Source: Chlorocebus sabaeus (lineage: Eukaryota > Chordata > Mammalia > Primates > Cercopithecidae). Taken from it: a stretch of DNA of 64,000 bases. Both the position numbers and the translations under genes were made by a program. Shown piece after piece: positions 10,826 to 21,263 of the stretch. Position 1 is the first letter of the stretch. Each line of letters begins with the position of its first letter. The notes beneath the pieces were generated by a model, which was not told the origin of the DNA, searched no databases, and was given only the letters and a program-made list of their open reading frames with translations. Location of the stretch: contig NC_132904.1 of NCBI RefSeq assembly GCF_047675955.1, positions 5,001-69,000 on the forward strand, read 5' to 3'.

Positions 10826-11394
10826 CAAGAAATCTCCCTTTATTCATAAGAAACATAGAATTAGGTATTCTATTAAACTGAACAACAGAAGTAAGTGGGA
10901 GTGACCGCATACGCTCCATCACAAATTGCCTGAATGTCTGAAAAGGTCAGTGGGCCATTCCACTCCATGCTGTGCCACAGGCCAACCATGAGGGCTGTCA
11001 GTGACTCACTGTGTGGGTCACCCAAGGCATGTGGTGCTGAGGCTGTCAAAGAGCAAGACGGGGCTGCATCTAAACTCAGGCCTCTGCTAAGTGTCCGAAC
11101 TCGGGCAAGATGCTAAAGACTTTAGAGACGTTTCCTTTTCTATAGATGGGGTTATAACACTCACCCTGTCAGGTTCTCCTGTGTGTTGACAAGGCTGGCA
11201 CGTGACACACCAGGGGCAGACTTGGATGGGAACTGTCTTCCTCAGACAACATGGTCCTCATAAGCATCATCAAAATAAGGAGAGCAGGAGAGCAGGGTGT
11301 CTCCAGCTGTGTCGGGACTGCAGCAGGGACTCAGCAACAGTCAGCCTCTTTCTCTTGTTTCATCCAAATCATACATTTTAAAAAAACGGTGGGA
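10826..11394. other. unique sequence, no gene supported
   Basis: Two overlapping plus-strand frames of 101 codons (from 11251 and 11297) run into the L1 remnant downstream, so they are not credible genes. Confidence 0.4.
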
Positions 11395-11955
11395 TTATCA
11401 TGGATGTTTACATGGATTCCTGGGATCAGGCAAATACACCTTTCCTTGTCATTCCATCAAGAGTTATGTCCACACAGAAACTTGCACACAAATGTTCAGA
11501 GCTTTACTCAGGATTACCAGAAACTGGAGGCAACCAACATGTCCTTCAGTAGGTGAATGGATAAATTCTGGTACCTACAGACAATGGAGTATCATTCAGT
11601 GAGAAAATAAATGAGCTATCTAATCATGAAAAGGCACACAGGGACCCAAGATGCATACCACTAAGTGAAAGAAGCCAAAAAGGCTACATACTGTATGATT
11701 CCAATTACGTGACATTTTGGAAAAGGCAAAATTACAAAGATAGTAAAACACTCAATGGTTGACAGGGGTTGGGGAGAGGAAAGGATGGATGGGCAGAGAG
11801 CCCCGGCTGCTTAGGGCAGTGAGACCGCTGTGTGCGATTTCACCACAACGGTGGACCCACGACAGTGTGCAGATGCCCACACCCATTGAATTAGGACCAC
11901 AAAAAGGTATTAATTACATCAACTATGAACTTTCATAATGAAATAAATCATGTTT
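11395..11955 (+). mobile_element. old L1 (L1M-type) 3' region
   Basis: Diverged L1 order on the plus strand: CAACATGTCCTTCAGTAGGT, GGAGTATCATTCAGTGAG, TACATACTGTATGATTCCAA, then TTGACAGGGGTTGGGGAGAGG, ending with AATAAATCATG. Confidence 0.75.
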
Positions 11956-13480
11956 TTTAAAGTGGACAGTTTTGTCCAGTTACCGTCTACTTTCTGAAAT
12001 GGAGACGGTGGAGTGCTTCCATGGTTGTGAGGATAAAAATAGCTTAGAGAATGTAATAACAAAATAGGTGCGTAAACATTGTTAAACTATTTTATTCTCA
12101 TTAAAAAGCATTGCTTAAGTATATTTATATTTAAAAATTGAGAAAGGAGTGCAAATGCATTAACATAATTCTCCTCTAGCTCCACTCAGAAGTCAGGACT
12201 GCACGGCTCCACTTGCACCTGCGAAACACAACAACCTTTTTCAGAGTCATTACAGTATTTCAGTGGGAGGATTGACTTTAGACTCAACCTGTGTTTTCTC
12301 CCCTGGAAAACAAAGGTTTTATGAAACAAACAAAGCCTTTACCATCCTCAACCGAAACACTCAGACATCTGTGATGTCTGCTGTAAGTGCCACCAGGCTC
12401 TCCTCTGAAATCTCGTCATGGGAAAATAGAGACTGTAGATACTTTTAGAAAGGGGAGAATCAGAACTAATGTCGAAATGCCACGTCCTCATTCATCAACA
12501 CCTTCTTTTACAAATTCCACAGGTTTAGTTACTTTGGGATTCATATGGGCCTATTTTAAAGTGCATTTATTAATTTAGCATGAATTGTTCAAATTTATTC
12601 TGGATCCTGAGCCAACATCCAGCAATGCCGGGTGTGCGCCTATGAGAGTCACCAGCCCTGAAGAGCCTCAGGTTATTGTATTTATAAGATGAAGGTTAGG
12701 CTTGCTCCAATTTTTTTAAAACCATTTTTAATAATAACAACTTTTTTTGTTGTTACATAAAAATGTACAAGAAAAACTCAAACATTACCAAAGATAATCA
12801 TTTTATTAATATAAACATTTTTGTGAGCTCAATTTATGACTTAATTATAAAACAAATAAGCAACATGAGGTGCCATTATACAATATGGTAACCATACTTT
12901 CCTACTTTGTTTATATGTTATTGATAAATCTTGATATATACAGAAAAGTAGTTTCAAAGAATAATAATTTAAAATAATATCTTGACTTATAATTTCAGGG
13001 ACTTTAAAAAAAATCCTACAATTGCTTTTTAAAGGTTCTAGAACAATTTTCTATGTCTTCCAGCTAAATAACTACAAAGAGCTAACTCTTCTCACATTCT
13101 GTTTTATAAATATGTAAGTCACAAAAGGAACAGACAAAATCATAAAAACACACGCATGAACAAATGGGCCTTGGCTCACATTTAATTGCATCTGCCAATG
13201 CACACAGGTTATAGCAGAATTTATGTGTGTAATTTCACGAGTGGACTGTTGTCAAAATAAACACTGTCTACTATACTCAGTGGTATATTTGCACAAATGG
13301 TAAACATATTCATAGAGACAGTGGGAGAAATTTATTTCACGGCTTACAAGAAGACAGGTTAAGTTGGGACATTTACTTGTTTCATTAATGCTACATTTTA
13401 TACTGCGCTTGTATGGGCATGGTATTTAAATGTATTACAACGACTTTTAAATGCTCAATGTTACAGATGGAATTACTAGA
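11956..13480. other. AT-rich gene-poor sequence
   Basis: No convincing ORF, tandem repeat or complete transposon. Parts may be decayed L1. Confidence 0.4.
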
Positions 13481-13520
13481 GAAAGTACTGATATTTTCTT
13501 TGTAAAAGAAAGTACTGATA
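13481..13520. repeat. 13-bp direct repeat abutting the telomeric array
   Basis: GAAAGTACTGATA occurs exactly at 13481-13493 and 13508-13520. The second copy is followed directly by CACCTAACCC, the first telomere-like unit. Confidence 0.9.
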
Positions 13521-13743
13521 CACCTAACCCTACCCCTACCCTAACCCTGACCCTGACCTTACCCCTAACCCTGACCCTGACCCTGACCTTACCCCTAACC
13601 CTGACCCCGACCCGATCCCGAACCCTAATCCAAACCCTAACCCTAACCCAGCCCCACTGTATCCCTAACTCCTAACCAATGCTGAGCCCTAACCCTTAAC
13701 CCCTTACCATAACCATAATCCTCATCCTAACCCTTACCCAAGC
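13521..13743. repeat. degenerate interstitial telomeric repeat array
   Basis: About 220 bp built from CCCTAA-type hexamers on the plus strand, with many CCCTGA, CCCCTAA and CCTTA variants. A block reading CCCTGACCTTACCCCTAACC is duplicated near 13550 and 13585. It is purest near 13634-13650 (AACCCTAACCCTAACCC) and decays after about 13660. The orientation equals that of a native telomere lying to the left, the same polarity as the TAR1 block. Confidence 0.92.
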
Positions 13744-14747
13744 CTTATTTCCATCCCACATACTTTGTCCACGATGGGATTTTATTTCATTGTCTGGAGT
13801 AGGTGTAAATCTCTGCTCGTTTAGGAGTCCTTCACTGTAACAAGGACCTTGGTCTTCCAGAGACCCTAAACGCGAGTGGCCCGGGATCCCGGGGACGCCA
13901 TCAGCCACCAGGTGGCAGCAAGGGCCCTTTGTATTTGGACCGTGTGGCTCAGCCGGAGGACTGGACTGGGAAACCCCTACTCATGGCCTCTCTTGGGGTG
14001 GTTTTGTTAGGTGACTCCAGGTGTCCCAACCTCCTGTGTCCACTGTAATATGTCCTGGGACCATCTCCCCAGGGCCTTCGACCTCTCCTTGCTGTCCTGG
14101 CTACTGATGTACCTCCAGCCTCTCCCATTCCTCACTTCCTGCTGAGACCTGGCCCCGGATTGGCCAGCTCTATGTCTCTCGGACCCTCTCAGGCCACCTT
14201 CTCTCTTCTAGGCACTGCCACTGGGCTGCTCCTCACCCCACAGATCCACAGTCCCCAGGCAGTCCTACGGCAGTGTCCACCGGTGCAGCCTGCACCCCCT
14301 TCTCCCAGTCAGCCACCCCCATCTGAGTACTGAGGAGGTCCCTGCCTGATTAGGGACCTCCAGATGCAAACCCAGATCCCATAGCACAGTGATAAGAGGA
14401 GGGATTCCTACCCCAAAAGAAAGGCATGGGACCAAGCCCAGATCCCGCCACCCTCGGCCTCAAGGGCAGGCATGACTAGAGGCCCTTGGTGACCAGGACC
14501 CGCTGCCTTCTTCACTGACTGCCTGGCATGGCCTCCCTCACCAGCGTTCCCTCCTAACACACCTGTTCTCTCTGACACACCCTAAAGCCACTTGCCAACC
14601 ACCTGTCACACAGCCAGCCACCCCATGCCTGTTGCTGCTTGGCACCCACTGGGAGACAAGGATGTGAATAAACCTCATCTGAGCTGGCTGCCAGGTCCTA
14701 ATGGGCAGGTCCGGTCCGCCCTGTGGGAGAAGTGCTACCCGGTGAGG
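13744..14747. other. SCGB1C1 upstream region
   Basis: Non-repetitive, GC-richer sequence between the telomere-like array and the SCGB1C1 promoter. No independent gene recognised. Confidence 0.5.
13905..13918 (+). promoter_or_regulatory. CTCF-like core
   Basis: CCACCAGGTGGCAG matches CCASYAGRKGGCRS at every position. It lies 162 bp inside the telomere-like array and points opposite to the CTCF-like boxes of the 61-bp array. Confidence 0.5.
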
Positions 14748-14754
14748 CATAAAA
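14748..14754 (+). promoter_or_regulatory. TATA-like box of SCGB1C1
   Basis: CATAAAA lies 48 bp upstream of the SCGB1C1 start codon, a sensible distance for a short 5' UTR in this compact secretory gene. Confidence 0.55.
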
Positions 14755-14795
14755 CCCCGGGATTCTGGCTGGAGGCAGCTCCTGAGATTGCTGGC

Positions 14796-16121
14796 ATGAA
14801 GGGGAGCCGTGCCCTCCTGCTGGTGGCCCTCACCCTGTTCTGCATCTGCCGTGAGTCTGTGCCATTGGGGTTTCCAGAACATTCAGGGGCAGGGGGGTTG
14901 GGGGTACCCGAGAAGGTAAAATCCTGGCATCAGGCCCCCGCAGTGAACATTCCACCTGCACCTGTCACAGAAGTGGGCAAGGACCCTGCAGAACCTGTGC
15001 CCACCCAACTCCACCCCAACCGAAGACAAAACCCAACTGACCCTACCCCAGCCCCGTCCAGCCTGACCTGGCCCTTCAAGCCCCTGGTCAGACCAGCCTC
15101 TCATCAGGGGAAATTCCCCCACACCAGGGGCTTAACTTCCTTCCCTGGGATCCAGGGAACGCTGAGTGGAAACTGGAGCAGCTAAGATTAAGGGGATGTG
15201 AAGGGGTCTTCGGGCAAGGTGGAGTTGGGGGTGTTGTGGAGGAAGCCCTGGGGAGGAGGAGTGGGCATTGAAGGGGAAGGTCTGGAGACCATGGAGGTTG
15301 GAGCCCTGGGGCAGGTCCGGGGCTGTGGTTGCACCAGAGTCACCCTGTCCTGTCTTGGCATCATCTCGCTCGTGATGCAGGGCTGGCCACAGGGGAGGAC
15401 TGCAATGAGTTTTTCATGAACTTCCTGCAAACACTACTGGTGGGGACCCCAGAGGAGCTCTATGAGGGGCCCCTGGGCAAGTACAATGTCAACGAAGATG
15501 CCAAGGCAGCAATGACTGAACTCAAGTCCTGCATAGACGGCCTGCAGCCAATGCACAAGGCAGAGCTGATTAAGTTGCTGGTATGAGGGTAGGGGGAGGC
15601 ACGCTGTTTTCTAAAGACCTGCAGTCTTACCAAGATCACCCAACACAGCACCCCCACAGCCTACCACCTACAGACATCACACCACCCACAGACATTGAAC
15701 CCACATCAGCCAGCTCAGGTGGGCACCCCAGACCTCCTGTCCATAGAGTGGCACCCAGACTCCATAGACCTGCTCCTCCCCAGTCTGTGGGCTACTCCTC
15801 CACACACACATGTGAACATACACAGAGATCCAAACACAGGTGCAGACATGCAATGCACACTGCGTGCACACATGTATAAACACATTCACACATGCATGCT
15901 CACACTGGGATATGCACACACATACATGTGTGTACACCATCATGCATGCACACACACCACCCAGCTGCTGGGAGGAGACGGGCAGCAATATGCCAGACCC
16001 CCCACGGAGGGCCTTGCTTGCCTGATGGAGCTGTGGCTCTCCGCTTATCGATCACAGCCCTCTTACTCTGCGTGTGTCTGCCTTCCAGGTGCATGTGCTG
16101 GGCAGTCAGGACGGTGCCTAA
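14796..16121 (+). CDS. SCGB1C1: secretoglobin family 1C member 1
   Basis: Small secreted secretoglobin, expected to act as a dimer binding hydrophobic ligands in airway or nasal secretions; its ligand is not known from sequence. Three exons join cleanly: 14796-14850, 15381-15580 and 16089-16121, with GT-AG borders (donors GTGAGT and GTATGA), giving 95 codons plus TAA. This equals the human length as I remember it. Residues 1-18 (MKGSRALLLVALTLFCIC) are a signal peptide. The mature part starts near RLATGED and holds EFFMNFLQTLLVGTPEELYE, then a helix with Cys69 (LKSCIDGLQPMHKAE), and ends LLVHVLGSQDGA. Cys26 (GEDCNEF) is notable because the human protein I recall has Asn there. Upstream is a TATA-like box; AATAAA lies 109 bp after the stop. 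All frames intact, so likely functional. Confidence 0.96.
15796..15960. repeat. CA-rich low-complexity tract in SCGB1C1 intron 2
   Basis: Irregular CACACA/TGCA/ACATGT mixture rather than a clean dinucleotide run. Alternating purine-pyrimidine stretches could favour Z-DNA, which is an inference. Confidence 0.7.
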
Positions 16122-16229
16122 GTGGACCTCAGACATGGCTCAGCCATAGGACCTGCCACACAAGCAGCCACGGACACACCGCCCACTACCACCTCCCCAC
16201 ATGGAAATTTACCCTCAAACCGTGTAATC

Positions 16230-16235
16230 AATAAA
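16230..16235 (+). terminator. polyadenylation signal of SCGB1C1
   Basis: AATAAA, 109 bp past the SCGB1C1 stop codon, followed by GT-rich sequence (GGCTCTGGTTCC). Confidence 0.8.
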
Positions 16236-16439
16236 GCCTTCCGCAGCTCAGGCTCTGGTTCCTCTCTCTCCCCCCACAGATGGACACACAAATGGGGACA
16301 TCGAGAACATACTCAGGGACACAGCCACACACACAGACCCACAGACAGAGGGTCCTGCTCAAGGAGCACATGTGTGAAGGTCCTCTACAGAGGGGCACAC
16401 AGGGTCCACACAGGAGCAGGCACACCACAGGCAAGACCC

Positions 16440-16502
16440 AAAATGGAAATCCAGGCAGACACCATGTAGGCAGGGGGACAGAGCACAGAGCCAGACAGCA
16501 CC
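16440..16502. repeat. inverted repeat, left arm
   Basis: Aligned by eye with the reverse complement of 17155-17217: 58 of 62 positions agree, starting AAATGGAAATCCAG and ending CCAGACAGCACC. No ORF or transposon explains it. Confidence 0.8.
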
Positions 16503-17154
16503 ATGTGGACAGAGGGCATCCAGAGGGAGACGGGCAGCAGAGGCAGCGGTATGAGGTGGGAGAGACAGGGAGCCCCAGAAAGAAGAAGTGTCCAGGACTG
16601 GGTGGACACAGACCCCATGTCGCCCGTGGGCTAGGTCAGGGTGGGGGTGCTCAGCATCTGAAAGCTGGTGCCGTAAGACAATAGCTGTGTGCAATAAACA
16701 GTCACACAGGCAGCCCAGGTCCAGCGGGTTTGAGAACAATCTCTCTTCCCAAAGTCGTCCAAGGAGAGTCTGCCTAGAAGACACTGGGAGGGGCTCAAGC
16801 CCCAAGACGACCCCCGACAAGGCCGAGAGAAAAAAAGGGACACCTGTGTCCAAGGGGGATGGGAGCCACAGGTGAGCAGCCTCTGAGGAGGTCAGCCAGG
16901 GCAGCAGCAGCGCCCACAATGACTCACGCCCACCACAATCAGCACAGACCTTAATCCTGACCCTGGATCCCAGGCTCTCCCACAGCCAGAACCTTCCAGC
17001 ACCTCAGTTTCCCAATCTATGGTCTCTTCTGGGGGCACAGCTGAGTGGAACTGACACATCCTTGGCCACCCTGGGTGCTGAGCCCTGAAACTTCACTGCC
17101 CTGGCCCTCTTCTCCACCCCTCTGTCCTGTCTGAGCCTGGCCAGGAGGCCACGC
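16503..17154. other. loop between inverted-repeat arms; no gene recognised
   Basis: GC-rich spacer between SCGB1C1 and ODF3. Overlapping frames on both strands (up to 186 codons, minus) show no family similarity. Confidence 0.35.
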
Positions 17155-17217
17155 GGTGCTGTCTGGCTCTGTGCTCTGTCCACCTGCCTAGATGGTCTCT
17201 GTCTGGATTTCCATTTG
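17155..17217. repeat. inverted repeat, right arm
   Basis: Right arm of the pair above, about 650 bases downstream, starting GGTGCTGTCTGG and ending TTTCCATTT. Confidence 0.8.
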
Positions 17218-17254
17218 GCTGACGAAGCCCTAGGAGGGGGCCCTGGAGGACTTG

Positions 17255-17645
17255 GTTACAGGGGACCTGGTGAGGGGACTCAGTGAGGGGGACTTCCTGA
17301 GGGGATGCCTGGCTGAGGGGACCTGGTGAGAGAAACATGGTGAGGGGGCCTAGTGAGGGGTGGTCTGGTGAGGAAACTTAGGGGAACCTGGTGAGGGGAC
17401 GTGGGGGGGCCTTGGTGAGGGGACATGGTGGGGCCTTGGTGAGGGGACGTGGGGGGGGCCTTGGTGAGGGGACCTGGCGAGTAGCTGGCGAGGGGACATG
17501 GCCAAGGAAACATGGCGAGGAGGACCTGGTAAGGGGACACGGTGGTGGGAGGCCTGGCGAGGGGAACCTGGTCAGGGGGACTTATAGGGGTGTCCTGTTG
17601 GCCGAACCTGGTGAGGGGACCTGGTGGTCAGATCTGGTGAGGGGA
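17255..17645. repeat. G-rich minisatellite, GGTGAGGGGACCT-type unit
   Basis: About 390 bp of imperfect repeats of 12-18 bp built on CTGGTGAGGGGAC, with inserted GTGGGGGGGCCTTGG stretches. Strongly G-rich on the plus strand with many GGGG runs, so G-quadruplex formation is plausible. A 111-codon glycine/arginine-rich frame across it is an artefact. Confidence 0.88.
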
Positions 17646-17764
17646 TCAAAGGCAGAGGCCATTGTCTTGGTCACACAGACAGAATCTAGAACCCGTCATC
17701 CCACAGAGCCACATTCTAGAGTTTAGACTGGGGGACCTCTCCCCAATTCTGTAAGCCCCTGAAG

Positions 17765-18021
17765 AGAGAAGGCCTTTCTCTTCATGTTCCTTTTGCAGGA
17801 ACTCCCTGGCACCAAGGCCAGGGCGGACAGGACGGTCTCTGAGGAGGATGGGTCCGTAGGCTGCTCTGAGTGCTGTCCCTGCGCCGAAGAAGTTATAGTT
17901 CCCTCCTGGGGGGCCCCCTCCCTGCCCCTCAGCACAGCCTCGATCAAGAAGTTCCCCGTCTTTGATCACCACTCTAAGTAGGAGAAACCCGCCCAGGGCT
18001 CCCTTAGAGCCAAAAACGGTG
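17765..18021 (+). other. candidate 5' non-coding exon of ODF3
   Basis: ODF3 coding starts at 18280, eight bases after an acceptor (TTTTGGACAG), so an upstream untranslated exon must exist. A GTGAGT donor at 18022 and the human gene length I recall place it about here. It contains a 65-codon frame ending at 17981, which would be an upstream ORF. Exon borders are inferred. Confidence 0.35.
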
Positions 18022-18279
18022 GTGAGTTGAGGGCCAGCATGGACAGTAGCTCTGGGATAGTTAAGCTGGTGAGGAGCTCACAGTCCCAGGCAGAAAGCTC
18101 CTACCATCTCTTACTCCTGGGTCCCAGCTGGAGATCCCCACTGAGGACACTGTGGCAGGTTCAGCAGGTCTACCCCTCAGTGTCAGCAAGAGCAGGGACG
18201 GGGACATCAGGGGCCGGCCTGGGACAGGGTCGGGTCTCCCAGCACCTGGTAACCCTCTCACTTTTGGACAGAGCTGGCC

Positions 18280-21071
18280 ATGACGGAGGAGGTATGGATG
18301 GGCACCTGGAGGCCCCATCGCCCCCGGGGACCCATCATGGCCCTCTACAGCAGCCCTGGACCCAAGTACCTGATTCCACCAACAACCGGTAAGAGCCTGA
18401 GAGCCTGGGAGGGTCAGGAGCCAGGCGGGCAGGTGGGGAGGCCGGGAAGGGCCTGGGGCTCGATCCCTGACTCCCCGCGGGGAGAAGGGCAGGTCCAGGC
18501 TGCTCAGGGCCCACTGTGTCCGCAGGTTTCGTGAAGCACACGCCCACCAAGCTCCGTGCGCCAGCCTACAGCTTCCGCGGGGCCCCCATGCTCCTGGCAG
18601 AGAACTGCTCCCCAGGACCCCGTTATAATGTAAACCCCAAGATACTGAGGACTGGCAAGGACCTTGGCCCTGCCTACTCCATCCTGGGGCGCTACCACAG
18701 CAAGACTATGCTGACCCCCGGCCCAGGTTAGTGACCCTGTCTCAGGCTCCTGCCCTGTGCAGCCCCGGGCCTGCCCCTCCCTGCTGGGTGCCCCTAACCT
18801 CATGGCAGCAAGGGTGTGAGAGAACTCAGCCGTCCTGGCTCCTCCTGTCCCATCTTTCTCTCTTGAGGGGCCACCATCACACCTGGGCAGAGAAGACTCC
18901 GGCCCTAGAACCCAGCTTCGACCTGGACCTCTCTCTGCCAGGCCAACGTCAGACCCCACTCTCCCTGCTCAAAAATGGCCCTTGTCTCCCCAGCCCCGAA
19001 GTCAGTATTTCCATTCTGGACACCCCCTGACCAGACTTGGCCACCACCTGTGTTGGAGCCCAGAGGCCCTATGCCTGGAATGTTGGGGAGTCCTCCTCGA
19101 GCCCCCAAACTGGGCTGCATACCCACCTGCTTGTCCCAGCAACCCCCTTGGCTCCTTGTCCAGGTGACTACTTTCCAGAGAAATCCACCAAGTACGTGTT
19201 TGACTCAGCGCCCAGCCACTCCATCTCCGCCCGAACAAAGACGTTCCGAGTGGACAGCACCCCAGGTCTGCAGCAGCCCCAACCGTCCGCAGCCACATGG
19301 ACCTGGGGATCCTGGGTGGGGTGGGTGAGATGGGGCAGCCTGACGGCTGATCTCCAGAGTTGGGGGGAACCCAGGGAAGGAGTGGTGGGCCCTGTTCTGG
19401 CCTGAGGCTCCCGACCAGAGTTGGGGGAGCCCCAGGGAAGGAGCAGTGGGCCCTGTTCCACCCTGAGGCTCCCGTCCACCCTGAGGCTCCCGTCCACCCT
19501 GCAGGCCCCGCTGCGTACATGCTGCCCATGGTGATGGGGCCCAACACTGTCGGCAAAGTCTCCCAGCCCTCCTTTTCCATCAAGGGCCGCAGCAAGCTGG
19601 GCAGCTTCAGCGACGACCTACACAAGGCAAGGGTCACCCCAGCTGAGAACGGAGAATCACCCCCAGTCATCTGAACCCTCCTCCAGAACCCAGGACCCAC
19701 CAGCTGGGCCCTGCCTTGCCAATGCCCCTCAGCCCTCTCAGCCCTTCATCCTCTGGGTGCCTGCCACATGCTGGGGTCATGCTGCAGTGCTGAGGAGGGG
19801 CAGGCAGTAGGCCAGAAGGGAGAGGCCCAGGCCCCAGCATGGACAGTGCTGAGGACAAGAGATGGGGTTTATGAAGCACTGCCTGGAGAGAGAGAGGCAA
19901 TTTTAGACAGCACAGCATGGAAAGAAGGGGAAGAGGAAAAAATAAACCATGAGCTGTTTGCGGGAGGAGGGTCCTGGTTTCAGAAACAGCCAGTGCGAAG
20001 GCCCTGGGTGGCATATGCCTGAGAGCTTGAGGGACCTGAGATGGGAAAGCAGCATCGTGGCACCCAGCAGCCTTGTCCACGTTGGTTTTGCCAGCCCCAG
20101 GCCCTCAGGTCCAGCGGGGCAGCGACAGCCTCTCTCACACAGGCTCAGGGATGTTCCCAGGACTGGCACACACGGGGGAGGTCATTGCCAGCATGAGGCT
20201 GAAATGGAGGAAGCGACCCACGCATGAGAAGGTGCCCCACAAGCAGGGGGGTGTGGTCTCCACAGTGTGACAGAAGACAGAAGGGGACCCTGATGCACGG
20301 GCACCAACTTGTAGCTGACCTTGTTGACTTGGCCTGAGACCCTCCGTCCAAGTTTGCTCCCTGTCCTCTAGGGCCACACGCCCTGGGTAGGCCGAGTTTG
20401 TCTGAGCCTCCTTTACCTCTCAGACCCCAGGTCCCGCAGCCTACCACCAGACTGACGTGCAGGTGACCAAGTTCAAGGCTCCGCAGTACACCATGGCTGC
20501 CCGTGTAGAGCCCCCAGGGGACAAGACCCTCAAGCCAGGACCAGGCACCCACAGCCCTGAGAAGGTGCAGGAAGAGCACAGCTCAGAGGGGTCAGGGTGG
20601 GGTCGGGGGCCTGACCCAGAGGAACGTGTAGGGAAGAGCAGGGGAGGGGGGTTGGGACACAGACAAGGGGAAACAGCGTCAGGCTATGGAAGGACACAGC
20701 CAAGAGGGGGTGGAGGGGTGGGTGGGCAGGGGAGGCACCTGTACACTTCCAGCACTAGCCCCACAGGTAACCCTTCAGGGACAGGAAGCAGAGGCCTTGC
20801 CCTGTTCCCTAGACACTGTGACAGCTACTACTGCTGAGTCCTCTGTGTTCAAACTGGGAGCACAGCTGCTGGCCACCTTGGCCCCAGGTTCCGGAAGGAC
20901 AGCAGCCCAGCCCCAACGAGGGCAGAGACCTGCAGGTGGGGGCAGCGGTGCTGGCTCTTATCATAGCCCCTCCTCTCCCAGGTGACCCTGACCAAGCCCT
21001 GCGCCCCAGCTGTCACCTTTGGCATCAAACACTCTGATTACATGATTCCCCTGGTGGTTGATGTGGAGTAG
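18280..21071 (+). CDS. ODF3: outer dense fiber of sperm tails 3 (CIMAP1A)
   Basis: Sperm-tail protein of the SHIPPO/CIMAP family, associated with flagellar outer dense fibres and microtubules. Six coding exons: 18280-18388, 18526-18726, 19164-19265, 19505-19626, 20424-20564 and 20982-21071. They total 254 codons plus TAG, the human length as I recall it. The protein opens MTEEVWMGTWRPHRPRGPIM. Pro-Gly-Pro SHIPPO motifs occur near residues 26 (PGPKY), 66 (PGPRY), 101 (PGPGDY), 137 (PGPAAY), 180 (PGPAAY) and 216 (PGPG). It ends HSDYMIPLVVDVE. Five reading-frame joins are exact. Introns are GT-AG except intron 4 of the coding series, which starts GC (AAG then GCAAGG at 19627). A tandem repeat crowds the acceptor before 19505. 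Testis expression is expected from the family. Confidence 0.96.
19355..19504 (+). repeat. intronic tandem repeat running into a splice acceptor (ODF3)
   Basis: Two units of about 61 bp (CAGAGTTGGGGG..., ending TGAGGCTCCCG), then 18-bp repeats of CACCCTGAGGCTCCCGTC. The final partial repeat CACCCTGCAG forms the acceptor of the exon starting 19505. Confidence 0.85.
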
Positions 21072-21263
21072 CTCCACCATGCCCAGCGTCTGCACAAGAG
21101 ATCCACCAGGCCACAGAGCTCGAGGCTGTCTTCACCAGCTGGGCTGGGCCAGCCTGGCCCTGCAGGGCAGAGCACGCTTGTTTGGGCAATTGTAACCAGT
21201 TACTTTTTTTCTATGCTATTTTACCATATGTTAATCTTGTTTCCTGCTGTGCCGAAATTATTT

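Noticed and set aside
13451..13675. 74-codon ORF rich in Thr/Leu/Pro
   Set aside because: Translation of the telomere-like array.
13521..13743. CRISPR-like array
   Set aside because: Units are contiguous telomere-like hexamers without spacers, in a vertebrate genome.
17391..17726. 111-codon Gly/Arg-rich ORF
   Set aside because: Translation of the G-rich minisatellite only.
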